Shown: piece by piece, positions 25,990 through 35,043 of the stretch | How positions within the stretch are numbered: position 1 is the first letter of the stretch | Layout: the number at the start of each line of letters is the position of its first letter | From: Neisseriaceae bacterium | GTDB lineage: Bacteria > Pseudomonadota > Gammaproteobacteria > Burkholderiales > UBA11063 | Assembly: GCA_003963245.1 (NCBI GenBank) | Contig: RXJX01000002.1 | Coordinates: 62,001 to 126,000 of the forward strand | DNA: 64,000 nucleotides | Reading direction: 5' to 3' | Notes under the pieces: generated by a model | Databases searched by the model: none | Told to the model about the DNA's origin: nothing | Seen by the model: the letters and a program-made list of their open reading frames with translations, nothing else | Translations under genes and position numbers: made by a program

Positions 25990-26867
25990 TGGCACAAGGT
26001 CTAATTGTTAGCAGTTATGGTAGATTTTTTACCGTTGAAGTTGATGGTAAAAATTATGAAGCAGTTACCCGTGGCAAAAAAACTGAATTCGTCGTTGGTG
26101 ATCAGGTTCTGGTAACTGTATCTAACCAGCAGCAAGCTCAAATTCAGGAATTAGTGCCACGGCAAAATCTGGTTTATCGCAGTGACCGTAACCGTAGCAA
26201 AATCATTGCCAGTAATTTGCAGCAAATCATCATCGTAATTGCAGTTAAACCTAATTTCAATCTCGGATTTCTTAATAGTTGCTTATTAAGTGCCGAATCG
26301 AGTCAAATTGAACCTTTAATTGTAGTTAACAAAATGGATTTGACTGAATCCCCCGAGTTTGCTACCAACATTAGTAAACTTTACCATGATCGACTTGGTT
26401 ATAAAATTTTAAAACTAAGTGCACTAGAGAATTGTGCCGATTTAAGACCATATTTAGAAGGTAAGCGAAGTCTGCTTATTGGGCAATCTGGAATGGGGAA
26501 ATCAACTATTACCAACCAAATTTATCCGGAAGCAATGGCAAAAACTGCTGAAATAACCAAGTATGAAACCAGTGGCAGTCATACAACTACTAATGCATCG
26601 CTCTACCATTTAAACACCGCGAGCGACTTAATTGATTGCCCTGGGCTGCAAGAATTTGGTCTCTTTCATCTTGACATCCAGCAAATTGCAGAATTTTTTC
26701 CTGAGATGCGTAATATCCTTGGGCAATGTAAGTTTAGTAATTGCCGCCATTTGCAAGAGCCACAATGCGTGATCCGTGCTGCAGCAGAAAATGGTATTAT
26801 TGATTCCTCTCGCTATGCTTTTTATCAAAGATTAACCGAAAATCTTAAAACTAAAAAATCTTACTAA
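25989..26867 (+). CDS. rsgA: small ribosomal subunit biogenesis GTPase RsgA
   Basis: Circularly permuted GTPase that checks late maturation of the 30S subunit. It has 292 residues. An N-terminal OB-fold (about 1-60) is followed by the permuted G motifs: G4 NKMDL, then G1 GQSGMGKST, then G3 DCPGLQEF. The C-terminal zinc-binding knuckle is visible as GQCKFSNCRHLQEPQC. It is coupled to the upstream M48 protease gene by a one-base overlap, and the HAD phosphatase gene follows after 20 nt. Confidence 0.97.
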   Translation: MAQGLIVSSYGRFFTVEVDGKNYEAVTRGKKTEFVVGDQVLVTVSNQQQAQIQELVPRQNLVYRSDRNRSKIIASNLQQIIIVIAVKPNFNLGFLNSCLLSAESSQIEPLIVVNKMDLTESPEFATNISKLYHDRLGYKILKLSALENCADLRPYLEGKRSLLIGQSGMGKSTITNQIYPEAMAKTAEITKYETSGSHTTTNASLYHLNTASDLIDCPGLQEFGLFHLDIQQIAEFFPEMRNILGQCKFSNCRHLQEPQCVIRAAAENGIIDSSRYAFYQRLTENLKTKKSY

Positions 26868-26887
26868 TTTTCAAGGAGTATCTATAT

Positions 26888-27739
26888 ATGAAACTAAAGT
26901 TATTTATCGCAGCTATAGCCAGTACACTACCGTTAATCTCATTTGCTGCAGGAAATGCGAGCGCACCACTAAGTGCAAGTGCGCCTCTTAGTGCAAATAA
27001 TGGGTTAAACCAAGCCAATCACAGTAGCTGTGTGCCGGGTGAGCCCAAAAGTTCAGCTAACTATAATGCGACCAAATGGTATCGTGACTCCGCAGAGCGC
27101 AACGCACAATACAATCAAGTTTTTGCACTTGGTTTAGAAAAAGTTAGCGCACAAGTAAAAGCACAAAAGCTAAGCAAAAAATCATGGGGCGTGATTATGG
27201 ATATTGATGAAACCGTATTAGATAATTCACAATATGAAAAACAAGAGCTTTTGGCATGTAGCTCTTACAATGCTAAAACCATGTATGCATTCATGGAACA
27301 ATCCAGCTCACCAGCAACACCAGGTGCACATAATACCACTTGCGCCATTCAAAAAATGGGCGGTAAAGTAGTGCTCGTAACTAATCGCGATGGAACATTT
27401 GATGACAAAATTCAAAGCGCAACTATCGCTAATCTGCAAAATTCTGGAATCTGCTTTGATAATGTAGTCTTTGCTAAAGGAGCTAAAGATACAAACAAAA
27501 CGCCACGCTTTGAAGCAGTAGCTAAAGGTGATTATAGCCAGATTATTGCAAGTGGTAAAACTAAACCATTCAAAGTTCTTGCCTATTTTGGTGATAATAT
27601 CCAGGATTTCCCGAATATCAATCAAAAAGATGCTATCAAACAAGATCCAAACGGAAAATTCTATCAGCCATTTGGACAAATTTATTTTTCATTACCCAAC
27701 CCAACCTATGGTAGCTGGGAAGGTAATAATTTTAATTAA
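26888..27739 (+). CDS. HAD-superfamily acid phosphatase (class C / lipoprotein e(P4)-like), exported
   Basis: Periplasmic HAD phosphatase of 283 residues. The signal peptide MKLKLFIAAIASTLPLISFAA is followed by a short repeat (SAPLSA twice, residues about 28-38). The catalytic motif DxDxT is in VIMDIDETVLDNS, motif II is VLVTNRDG, and motif IV is YFGDNIQDF. Class C acid phosphatases such as Haemophilus e(P4) dephosphorylate nucleotides to allow uptake, which is a likely role here. No lipobox cysteine is present at the cleavage site, so it seems soluble rather than lipid-anchored. Ribosome binding site AAGGAG is well placed. It is probably co-transcribed with rsgA. Confidence 0.92.
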   Translation: MKLKLFIAAIASTLPLISFAAGNASAPLSASAPLSANNGLNQANHSSCVPGEPKSSANYNATKWYRDSAERNAQYNQVFALGLEKVSAQVKAQKLSKKSWGVIMDIDETVLDNSQYEKQELLACSSYNAKTMYAFMEQSSSPATPGAHNTTCAIQKMGGKVVLVTNRDGTFDDKIQSATIANLQNSGICFDNVVFAKGAKDTNKTPRFEAVAKGDYSQIIASGKTKPFKVLAYFGDNIQDFPNINQKDAIKQDPNGKFYQPFGQIYFSLPNPTYGSWEGNNFN

Positions 27740-27862
27740 TCAATCCACTATTGTTGCTAGTAACGTATATGAGTATGTAAATACCAATGCGTTATTGGCA
27801 TAACCATAAAATCCAACAATTACCAGAAAATATTAAACTAAATTTTGACTGAGTGATATTAT

Positions 27863-28783
27863 TCATAGTCTGATTTTTACATTTAACCGTTGATATACAA
27901 TCATATAAATGGTATAAACTGTCATAATTGAAGCCAACAACAAAGCTAAATATGACACAGGAAGCGCAACTGAGTTAATTTTGGCATATTTCAGATTTGC
28001 CAGCGCAGAAACCGCAAATGGAAAAGTAAAGCATGCAAAACAAGGAATGCATTCTCTTTTTGTAAAGCAACTAATTAGTCCAATTACACTAAATATATTA
28101 AAAATAATATTGATGTAGAACAGCAACATGAGCTGAGATTCATAAAATGGCAAATTATGATCTTTTAGTAGGGCTAATATCAATAAACTAAGTGGCGCAG
28201 CATATATTCCTGTTGTATACATTTCAAAATTCGTTAGAGGTTTTACGACTTGGCGATAGATTATCGCGATACTTACTGGAATAATTACGACATCAGAAAA
28301 TAAAAATATCCAATGAGCAATTACATTAGAAACGGTTGATTCAGCAGCTAACCCAATCGCAACAATGCCAATTGGTGGAATAAACCAATTAGGTAAAATT
28401 AACGATAAATTTTTTTGCCGACGATGAGAATAATAAAGATAAATCATTAATGCCAAATGAGCTATGAATGCAATGTACCAAATCACTTCGCCCAAGATAT
28501 GACTGTAGCGATATAAGAAAGTTGATAGTACAGCAATAAACATTGTACATAAGGGAAGAAATCCGCCATTAACATAGTTATCCAATTCATTAAATAGTAC
28601 ATCTTGATGAATGCTATATTTCAGTAGTTTTATCACAAATATAATTAGGCTTAGACTCAAACATAATAACGCCAAGATATGTATATGCAACTGGAAATAG
28701 ATTTGTGCCAAAGTAATCAGGCTTAATGCTATACCATTAAATGCTATAGGCATATTCTTCAGTTTACTAAATAATCCTAGCAT
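27863..28783 (-). CDS. TDT/SLAC1-family membrane transporter
   Basis: Integral membrane protein with about ten transmembrane helices, 306 residues from the ATG at 28783 (a TTG 30 nt upstream lacks support). The segments NMPIAFNGIALSL and LILPNWFIPPIGIVAIG match the tellurite-resistance/dicarboxylate transporter family (TehA, Mae1, SLAC1), which forms anion channels or exporters. The conserved pore phenylalanine could lie in one of the central helices, but I cannot place it with certainty. A CxxC pair (ECIPCFACF) in a loop near residue 250 is unusual for the family. It stands alone on the minus strand. Confidence 0.75.
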   Translation of the reverse strand: MLGLFSKLKNMPIAFNGIALSLITLAQIYFQLHIHILALLCLSLSLIIFVIKLLKYSIHQDVLFNELDNYVNGGFLPLCTMFIAVLSTFLYRYSHILGEVIWYIAFIAHLALMIYLYYSHRRQKNLSLILPNWFIPPIGIVAIGLAAESTVSNVIAHWIFLFSDVVIIPVSIAIIYRQVVKPLTNFEMYTTGIYAAPLSLLILALLKDHNLPFYESQLMLLFYINIIFNIFSVIGLISCFTKRECIPCFACFTFPFAVSALANLKYAKINSVALPVSYLALLLASIMTVYTIYMIVYQRLNVKIRL

Positions 28784-28896
28784 ATTTATACTCTTACTTT
28801 TTGCACTTATCAATCTAAATTTTCATAACCAACCGGATAAACGCAATTAATCTAAAGGAAGAAACACTTTCACTAACTTAATCAGGCAACAATAAT

Positions 28897-29651
28897 TCAT
28901 AATTCACTTAAATCTACTATCATTGATGAAACCAAGGATAAAGGAATTTTTTTGTGATAACCATACTTAATTGCCTCTAATTTTAACGCCTTGTTGTTAA
29001 TTACGTTAAACTTTGTATAAAGGTTTTTGCGCACATATTTTGCGACAGTATTTCCTTTAATTTCTTTACAGTATTTAAGACTAAGAACACTTGCAATGTC
29101 TTCATAGGTATCAAAATAAAATATTAAGAATAGAATTTCCTGTTCGTAATTATTTATAAACCCATCATAATCTTTAAGTCTTTGGTTAAAATTAGCTACT
29201 GAATTGTCAACGATATTAAGCTTACTAATCAAGGTTGGTAAGCGAAAAAAAGCAATTGGAAAATTTAATTTAGTGGCAGTTACGTGTATGGCGATTACAT
29301 CTTGTGTTGTAGGATTTATCACTGGAGAATAATAAAAGTGCATCACAACATATTCTTTTTTGCGTAAAAAATTTATTCCTAAATTTGTTATTGCTGACTT
29401 CGTATTAATTATTTTTTTGTACATATCAATAATGCAGTCTTTGTGTGGGTGATCTACAATAAATTCATATAGATTAACTTTATCCTTAAGGAGAGTTAGC
29501 GATTGCTTTTCGTCACTCCATATTTTGCAATAAGCCCATTGTACACTATGTTTGAAGTCTTAACGTCAATAAGGAATTTACACTCTTCGGAATTAGAATA
29601 AAAGGTATAGAAGTAATTAAGTGCCAAATTAAAGGCCTCATCATTGCTCAA
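28897..29651 (-). pseudogene. frameshifted PAS-like/LuxR-type regulator
   Basis: Two minus-strand frames together rebuild a regulator similar to the intact genes at 34075-34926 and 61596-62336. The 5' part runs from a TTG at 29651 (AAGGAG 8 nt upstream) through a 51-residue PAS-like beginning (LNYFYTFYSNSEECKFLIDV) to a stop at 29496. The 3' part is open in another frame from about 29559 to 28897 and contains the rest of the sensor region and a LuxR-like HTH (EQEILFLIFYFDTYEDIASV, then NTVAKYVRKNLYTKFNV), ending with the family tail IPLSLVSSMIVDLSEL. A single-base indel between 29498 and 29559 would restore one ORF of about 250 residues. No classic slippery heptamer was found, so decay or a sequencing error is more likely than programmed frameshifting. 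It is divergent from the chitinase-like gene. Confidence 0.75.
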
Positions 29652-29928
29652 ATTTTATACTCCTTGTTGTACTATTTGTATATATCATGCATTTTCTACA
29701 TTAATTTCAGACATGGATATAAATTAAGTATATATCAACACTAACAATTATGTCAAGTCCTTTTAATGGGAACCCAATCAATAAATAAGCAGTGTAAAAT
29801 TCCGGCTGGATTATGTGTGTAAAAATCAAAAAATTGTTGCGTATTAGTATAAAACACAGTCTTCAACGCTAGTGTTTTTATTTTATGCACGGTCACTATC
29901 AAACTTAGTAAAAATTCAAGGAAAAGAT
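29652..29928. other. 277-bp divergent intergenic region
   Basis: Between the frameshifted regulator and the chitinase-like gene. It must hold both promoters. I see an AAGGAG for the minus-strand gene at 29660-29665 and AAGGAAAAG for the chitinase gene just before 29929. A minus-strand open frame of about 60 codons across it has no family match that I recognise and is treated as noise. Confidence 0.35.
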
Positions 29929-32900
29929 ATGAAGCTAAAAACATTAAGCTGCGCCTTATCTGCGACGTTCATCGTAGTCGGGTGTGGTGGTTCGGGTTCC
30001 AGCTCAGGTTCTGGTACACAGCCACAAGCAAATAATACAATAGTTGTGCCTCAGAGTATTCAAAAGCGTACTCCAATTTCGGCAAATACTCAATTTGGAA
30101 CAGTTGTCGGTTCTAACTCTGTAAAAAAGGCCAATTCAGCGTTACAAGACTCTGGTAATAGTTGTATTCAGCTGGTTCCACTCGCAAATGGTCAGAATTA
30201 CTCTATCTCAATAAATTCTTCACAATGGTGGTCAACGGCAACAGTAAATTTTGCTATTGCTAATACTTGTTCAACTAGTCAGCCAATCAATGATGTAGTT
30301 ACACTGAGTGGAATTGAATTTAATGGAGGAGTTTTACCTTCTTCTGGATTCAGCTTTGGGCAACTTGGCTCACCTTACTCAACGCTTGCCGCAAGTGGTG
30401 CTGGTACTAATACTGGAAATATCGCTATAACCGGCCCCGGATGTAGTGGTCAATGGTGTTCTTGGGCACAACTAGGTGTCGAATCACAATTAGCAATCTC
30501 TGCACAAGTTAGCGTATCAGAGTCAATTAATAGTCTTACTATTGGTGGAATATCAATAAACGGTTCTGCTCCAACTCCGAGTCCTACACCAGCTCCTGGT
30601 CCGACCCCAAGCCCGACTCCAACGCCAGGACCTAGTCCTACGCCGACTCCAGCCCCAGTACAAACAGGCTCGATTAACTTAAGTTCAATTGCTGGCACTG
30701 GTGTTCCACAAGCGTGTTCATCTGTTGGTTGTAATTTTCAAGTACAAGTGATTTCACCTGCAAATGTAGTTGTTGCGACTCAAACCTTGAATCCAGCAAA
30801 TTCTAATTCTACTTCAAACACAATTACTGGTCTATTGCCAGGTCAATATACGGTAGCCGTTGTACCTAGTTCAGTTCCTAGTGTTAGTGGTGGTACGCTT
30901 ACATATAGTTATGCGCCAGGAACATCAGTAAGCGTAGCAGCTGGTTCTACTGTCAATGAAACTGTTAATTATAGCTATACTTCTAATCCTGTAAATACAG
31001 TTACCGTAGATCTAAGTTCAGTTAATATTCCTTCATTATTTAAAAATAATACAGTACTTGGACGTATTATTGAAAGTAATGGTGTTGTTGTTGGTAATCT
31101 GACTTTTAATTCAAGTAATTTAACTCAAAGTATTACTTCAAGCTCTTTTGTTTCTGGTCAGACATATACACTACAAATTCAAGGTCTAGGTGATCCAGCA
31201 ACAGGCGACTACTATGCTCCTATTGTTGAGTCATTTAATGTTAGCTCAAGCTCTACCACAGTTGAAAATGTTTCTTATACAAAAATACCAAGTAGTAGCC
31301 TTTATACTGTAAATATCAATGTAGAAAGTCCTGTCGCAGGTCAGACATTATCATATGGTTCAGACACAAGCTATATGTCTTATGCAACTGACGCTTTACA
31401 ATCAGGAACATATACATTCTATAGTAAAGATAATGTTGCTCTTACTGCTAGCACTGTCGGAGGTTATTCTACTAGTATATCTCCTACTTCAGTAGTTACT
31501 AGCTCAGCTCCGCCAATCACCATTACAAATACTAAATCAGCTGCGGCATTTAGTTATCAGGTATATTATCCATCTACCGCTTCCGGTGTTACAGGTATTG
31601 GCAATAGCTATAACCTAATTTTAACCAATAATTCATCGCAGCCAATCACTCTTACCAATATGAACTTCACCTTACGTAGTGGTGCGGCAATGCAAAACGT
31701 AATTACTGCTTCACAAGCTCCAAATGGTGGAACTTTACAGTCTCATAGTACAGGTAGCTGTTACGGTGTTAATAACGGCATTTGCGATGTAATTTATAAC
31801 TTTGGATTAGGCTGGGGTAGCGGCGTTACTGTCGCTCCGGGTGCTAGTTACACGATAACTGGAATGCCAAATGGTAATTCGCAAACTGCAGATGCTTCAA
31901 CTACTGATGGTTTACCTTTATATTTGGATGTAGCTCACAATATCTCACTTACAGATAATCAGGGTAATTCTTATGCTGCGGTGCCTTATACGGTATATCC
32001 TAATTTAGCAAATCCAAATCCAAGCAAAATGATTGGTGGGTATTTCGTTGATTGGGCAAATTATAGCACGCCAAGCGGTTATATGTTCCCAGTAGAAAGT
32101 GTTCCTTCTACTTATGGTTCAAGTTTCCCAATTCAAAATACAAATACTTTGATTTATGATTTAGGTTACTTTAATCCTACAACATATTCAACGGCTTTGG
32201 CTGATAACTGGGCTGATCCTACATATATGGAGCAATTTGCCTTCATGCGTAATCAGCATCCGTGGTTGAATCTGGCAATATCATATGGTGGTTGGGGTAG
32301 TGGTTCTGGTACTGCTGGTTATCCTTCACAAGATTTGCAATTGCTATTCCAAGCTTATTGTAATGGTGATTCGAGCTGTGCTAGCGGAACTAATCAATCA
32401 GCAATAAATACTGCTGCTCAAAATATGATTAATACTGCTCTTTTAGCTGGCTTTAACGGCATTGATATAGACTTTGAGCAAGGTGTATGTAGCCAAACTG
32501 CTTCATGGTGTAATGGAACAATTACTTGGAATACTGCATCCGTTCAAGGATATCAGGCATTGCTTGCTACTTTACATAATTACGCAGAAAGTATCACTGC
32601 TAGCGGCGTCCTTGCTGGATCTACATTTAATATATCAACAGCCCTACCTGCTGGTGTAGATACAATTCAGACTTATACTCAGCTTGGCGGTAGTTTCCAA
32701 ACTATATTTAACAATATAACCTATGGAAATCTGATGAGCTATGATTATCATGGGCAGTTTGATGAAACAGCTGCTGGTGGTTCAGGTTACTCTGATGCTA
32801 ACTCTGGATTGAACCGTTCAAGTGCCGCTTGGGGCAGCCCACAAATGTATTATGATATAAATGATACTTTATATTGTGGTACTAATGGAGTTAGTTGTGG

Positions 32901-33441
32901 TTCTTATAAGGGATACATGGCATTAGTTGGTCAAAGTGGATTAAATAAACTTAATCTGGGAATTCCTGCTTATGCTCGTGTTGAAAATTTACAGAATCCA
33001 GCATCAAGTACCGCACAAGCCATCTATCAAACATTAGGCTCATCGGCTAATGGTTGGTTAGGTTCATCTGGAACTGGTGGAGTTGTTACCTATCGTTGTA
33101 TTTATAGTAGTATGGCTACAACTAATCTGAATGCATCGTATTGTGCAACAGGTCAGAAATACGACTATCTACCTGGTATTATTCCTGCTGCAGGTATAAC
33201 GCCTTCGAGCACATGGATGGCAGTTCCTGCACAAACACCATGGTTCTATTATGTAGTAAATGGAATACCTTATTTCGCAACCTATGACAATAGCCAATCA
33301 GTAGCAAATAAAGTAAGCTATGGACAAACCAATGGTCTGAATGGTTACTTTAGTTGGGAAATTAGTAGTGATGTTCCGACATACGATCCTAATTATCAAC
33401 AAAATAGTATAATGTACACCATTACTCAGTCGTTAAAATAA
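29929..33441 (+). CDS. large GH18 chitinase-like lipoprotein
   Basis: A 1170-residue surface or periplasmic lipoprotein. The start at 29929 (AAGGAAAAG upstream) gives a signal peptide ending in VVGC with Gly/Ser-rich residues after the lipobox. Order: a beta-rich domain (about 60-205), a Pro-Thr-Ser linker (215-243), two or more beta-sandwich repeats (about 245-560), another Ig-like or carbohydrate-binding region (about 540-680), and a C-terminal GH18 barrel (about 690-1170). The barrel shows SYGGWGSG, the active-site NGIDIDFE (843-850, acid/base E850), MSYDYHGQFD and the last-strand tryptophan in GYFSWEISSD. GH18 members cleave chitin or related beta-1,4-GlcNAc polymers with substrate assistance. 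The first D of DGxDxDxE is asparagine, but the DxDxE core is intact, so activity is expected. A strong terminator follows. Confidence 0.88.
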   Translation: MKLKTLSCALSATFIVVGCGGSGSSSGSGTQPQANNTIVVPQSIQKRTPISANTQFGTVVGSNSVKKANSALQDSGNSCIQLVPLANGQNYSISINSSQWWSTATVNFAIANTCSTSQPINDVVTLSGIEFNGGVLPSSGFSFGQLGSPYSTLAASGAGTNTGNIAITGPGCSGQWCSWAQLGVESQLAISAQVSVSESINSLTIGGISINGSAPTPSPTPAPGPTPSPTPTPGPSPTPTPAPVQTGSINLSSIAGTGVPQACSSVGCNFQVQVISPANVVVATQTLNPANSNSTSNTITGLLPGQYTVAVVPSSVPSVSGGTLTYSYAPGTSVSVAAGSTVNETVNYSYTSNPVNTVTVDLSSVNIPSLFKNNTVLGRIIESNGVVVGNLTFNSSNLTQSITSSSFVSGQTYTLQIQGLGDPATGDYYAPIVESFNVSSSSTTVENVSYTKIPSSSLYTVNINVESPVAGQTLSYGSDTSYMSYATDALQSGTYTFYSKDNVALTASTVGGYSTSISPTSVVTSSAPPITITNTKSAAAFSYQVYYPSTASGVTGIGNSYNLILTNNSSQPITLTNMNFTLRSGAAMQNVITASQAPNGGTLQSHSTGSCYGVNNGICDVIYNFGLGWGSGVTVAPGASYTITGMPNGNSQTADASTTDGLPLYLDVAHNISLTDNQGNSYAAVPYTVYPNLANPNPSKMIGGYFVDWANYSTPSGYMFPVESVPSTYGSSFPIQNTNTLIYDLGYFNPTTYSTALADNWADPTYMEQFAFMRNQHPWLNLAISYGGWGSGSGTAGYPSQDLQLLFQAYCNGDSSCASGTNQSAINTAAQNMINTALLAGFNGIDIDFEQGVCSQTASWCNGTITWNTASVQGYQALLATLHNYAESITASGVLAGSTFNISTALPAGVDTIQTYTQLGGSFQTIFNNITYGNLMSYDYHGQFDETAAGGSGYSDANSGLNRSSAAWGSPQMYYDINDTLYCGTNGVSCGSYKGYMALVGQSGLNKLNLGIPAYARVENLQNPASSTAQAIYQTLGSSANGWLGSSGTGGVVTYRCIYSSMATTNLNASYCATGQKYDYLPGIIPAAGITPSSTWMAVPAQTPWFYYVVNGIPYFATYDNSQSVANKVSYGQTNGLNGYFSWEISSDVPTYDPNYQQNSIMYTITQSLK
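30571..30657 (+). repeat. Pro-Thr-Ser linker repeat
   Basis: Degenerate P-T/S/A/G-P codon repeats encode a 29-residue flexible linker (residues 215-243 of the chitinase-like protein). This is typical of spacers between binding and catalytic modules of polysaccharide-degrading enzymes. Confidence 0.85.
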
Positions 33442-33450
33442 CCTGAGTAT

Positions 33451-33487
33451 ATATAGGCTCTCCCCTAGTGGAGAGCCTATATTTTTA
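33451..33487 (+). terminator. rho-independent terminator after the chitinase-like gene
   Basis: A 12-bp stem ATATAGGCTCTC / GAGAGCCTATAT with an 8-nt loop is followed by TTTTT. Confidence 0.9.
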
Positions 33488-33553
33488 GACTTGAAGAAAG
33501 CTTAGTAAAGCAAGGTATTAATAGAGGAAGTATAAAGGTAGAGTTTTAGTACA

Positions 33554-33997
33554 CTATTTACTTGTTTTTAGTGGCGTATTAACATCATCATTACGCGATA
33601 AATTATTGATAAAGGTAACCAGATTATTAATCACCTGTGGGTAAGCACTTGAAGTGAGTTCTCGATGAATTAAAGATTGCTGGGTTGCTGCTTGTACTCC
33701 AACCTTAAATGATGGTTCACTCAAATCACCAATTGTCATAATTTCACTCTTATGCTCTTTTACACATTTTGCTTGTGCTGCTGATTCTATGGGGTTACGG
33801 TTAGTACATGCTAGAATTAAAATTGCAGAACGCAATGAAACAACAACGCTTTGATCAGCCTGTACCTCACTCAAATCAGGATTAGTATTTACTGAGCCAT
33901 GAATAATTTGTTTTAAAATATCCTGAGCCATTCCTGGTGCATCTGCATGACAGAGAGCCCCTCCCAATATCAACAAAGTTACTAACAATTTACGCAT
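33554..33997 (-). CDS. small exported protein of unknown function
   Basis: A 147-residue protein with signal peptide MRKLLVTLLILGGALCHA. I do not recognise the family. The mature part is mostly helical and has two cysteines (LACTNRNP and AKCVKEH, about 16 residues apart) that could form a disulfide in the periplasm. It is a single minus-strand gene between the chitinase-like gene and a regulator gene that is also on the minus strand (about 77 nt upstream). It might be co-transcribed with that regulator. Confidence 0.7.
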   Translation of the reverse strand: MRKLLVTLLILGGALCHADAPGMAQDILKQIIHGSVNTNPDLSEVQADQSVVVSLRSAILILACTNRNPIESAAQAKCVKEHKSEIMTIGDLSEPSFKVGVQAATQQSLIHRELTSSAYPQVINNLVTFINNLSRNDDVNTPLKTSK

Positions 33998-34074
33998 AAT
34001 ATTCCTGATAATTAAAATAACGTTACAATAAAAGCTTTCGCAATTTACTACTAAATACTTCCTAGATGCACCAA

Positions 34075-34926
34075 TTATACAGCGTCAGATGCAGGTGGTT
34101 CAGTTGAGATAGTATAATTACTAATTTGAGTTGCAATTTTCTCATCTAAAACAACTATGTATGGGCGATATAAGCTTGAAGGAACTAATTGATGAAATTC
34201 ATGCTGAAGCGCCACTTGTGCCAACAGCTTAGTATTAGAGCCTGAAATACCAAACTTGGGACACAGCTGGTTGGCAATAATGTTCCCAATCGTGCTACGC
34301 GTAATCTTTAAAATTTGCGAACATTGTTCCTGATTAATGCCATTTGCCAATAAAAACATAATCTCATGCTCACGCAAAGTTAATTTTTCAGAATGTAAAT
34401 ATTTCTCATGTGTCTTTTCATCAGTTATTACTCTAAGATAGTCTTGATGACTAAAAAACCTCGATTGAATAGCAAAGCTTTGAATTGCTACAACTTCCCC
34501 ACTGGGATGCAATATTGGGACATAAGTTACCAAATAAGAAGTAAATTTTCCACCATAAGGAAGCAAGTCAATTAAGCTAATTACATTTTTGCTTGTAAAC
34601 ACCAGGCTTTGAATCTCATAAATCCTTTTGGCATATTGATGAAGCGACTCCATTAGCTGCTCATTATAGTGACCGGAAAAAATTTTCGCCGCTACATCAG
34701 TATCGGCATAATTCCGAAAACTTAGTCCTCGTGCATCTTCCCAGCGCCCTAGACCAATTGACTGCGCAGATAAAGTAGTACACACAACAATTTTAAGCTC
34801 ATAATCAAATAAAACTGAGTAAATACCCTGATCTACTAAATGCATGAAATTTGGAATCAATACATTCTCAGTAAATTCCTTTTTTTCATATTCTGATAAC
34901 ACTCCATTCTTCCCTATAAAGCCCAT
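34075..34926 (-). CDS. PAS-like/LuxR-type transcriptional regulator
   Basis: A 283-residue regulator. The N-terminal part (about 25-170) has a PAS-like pattern: IYSVLFDYELKIVVCTTLSAQSIG, then a long helix, then LLPYGGKFTSYLVTYVPILHPSGEVVAI. The C-terminal domain (about 185-250) is a LuxR-type HTH: LTLREHEIMFLLANGINQEQ followed by TRSTIGNIIANQLCPKFGI. After the HTH comes a tail (HQLVPSSLYRPYIVVLDEK) that also occurs in the two related genes of this window. No receiver domain is present, so it is not a classic response regulator; a small ligand or redox signal in the PAS-like part is inference. It is divergent from the MFS transporter/solenoid pair, its likely target. Confidence 0.8.
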   Translation of the reverse strand: MGFIGKNGVLSEYEKKEFTENVLIPNFMHLVDQGIYSVLFDYELKIVVCTTLSAQSIGLGRWEDARGLSFRNYADTDVAAKIFSGHYNEQLMESLHQYAKRIYEIQSLVFTSKNVISLIDLLPYGGKFTSYLVTYVPILHPSGEVVAIQSFAIQSRFFSHQDYLRVITDEKTHEKYLHSEKLTLREHEIMFLLANGINQEQCSQILKITRSTIGNIIANQLCPKFGISGSNTKLLAQVALQHEFHQLVPSSLYRPYIVVLDEKIATQISNYTISTEPPASDAV

Positions 34927-35043
34927 TAGCCAGAACTAATCTTATACTTATATATTATAACGTACAATACTATATCCATAGAAATTATTTTTCACCTGTA
35001 TAAAATATGCTATCTTAACGGTTTATGATGGAAAATATATTCA

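Noticed and set aside
29496-29559. Programmed -1 frameshift in the split regulator
   Set aside because: The frames relate by -1, but no slippery heptamer in the right frame and no downstream hairpin were found; a plain indel is simpler.
29753-29944. Minus-strand open frame of 63 codons over the chitinase upstream region
   Set aside because: No ribosome binding site, no recognisable family, overlaps the start of the chitinase-like gene.
30450-30698. Minus-strand Gly/Val-rich frame opposite the chitinase linker
   Set aside because: It is the complement of the Pro-Thr-rich codon repeat, a composition artefact.
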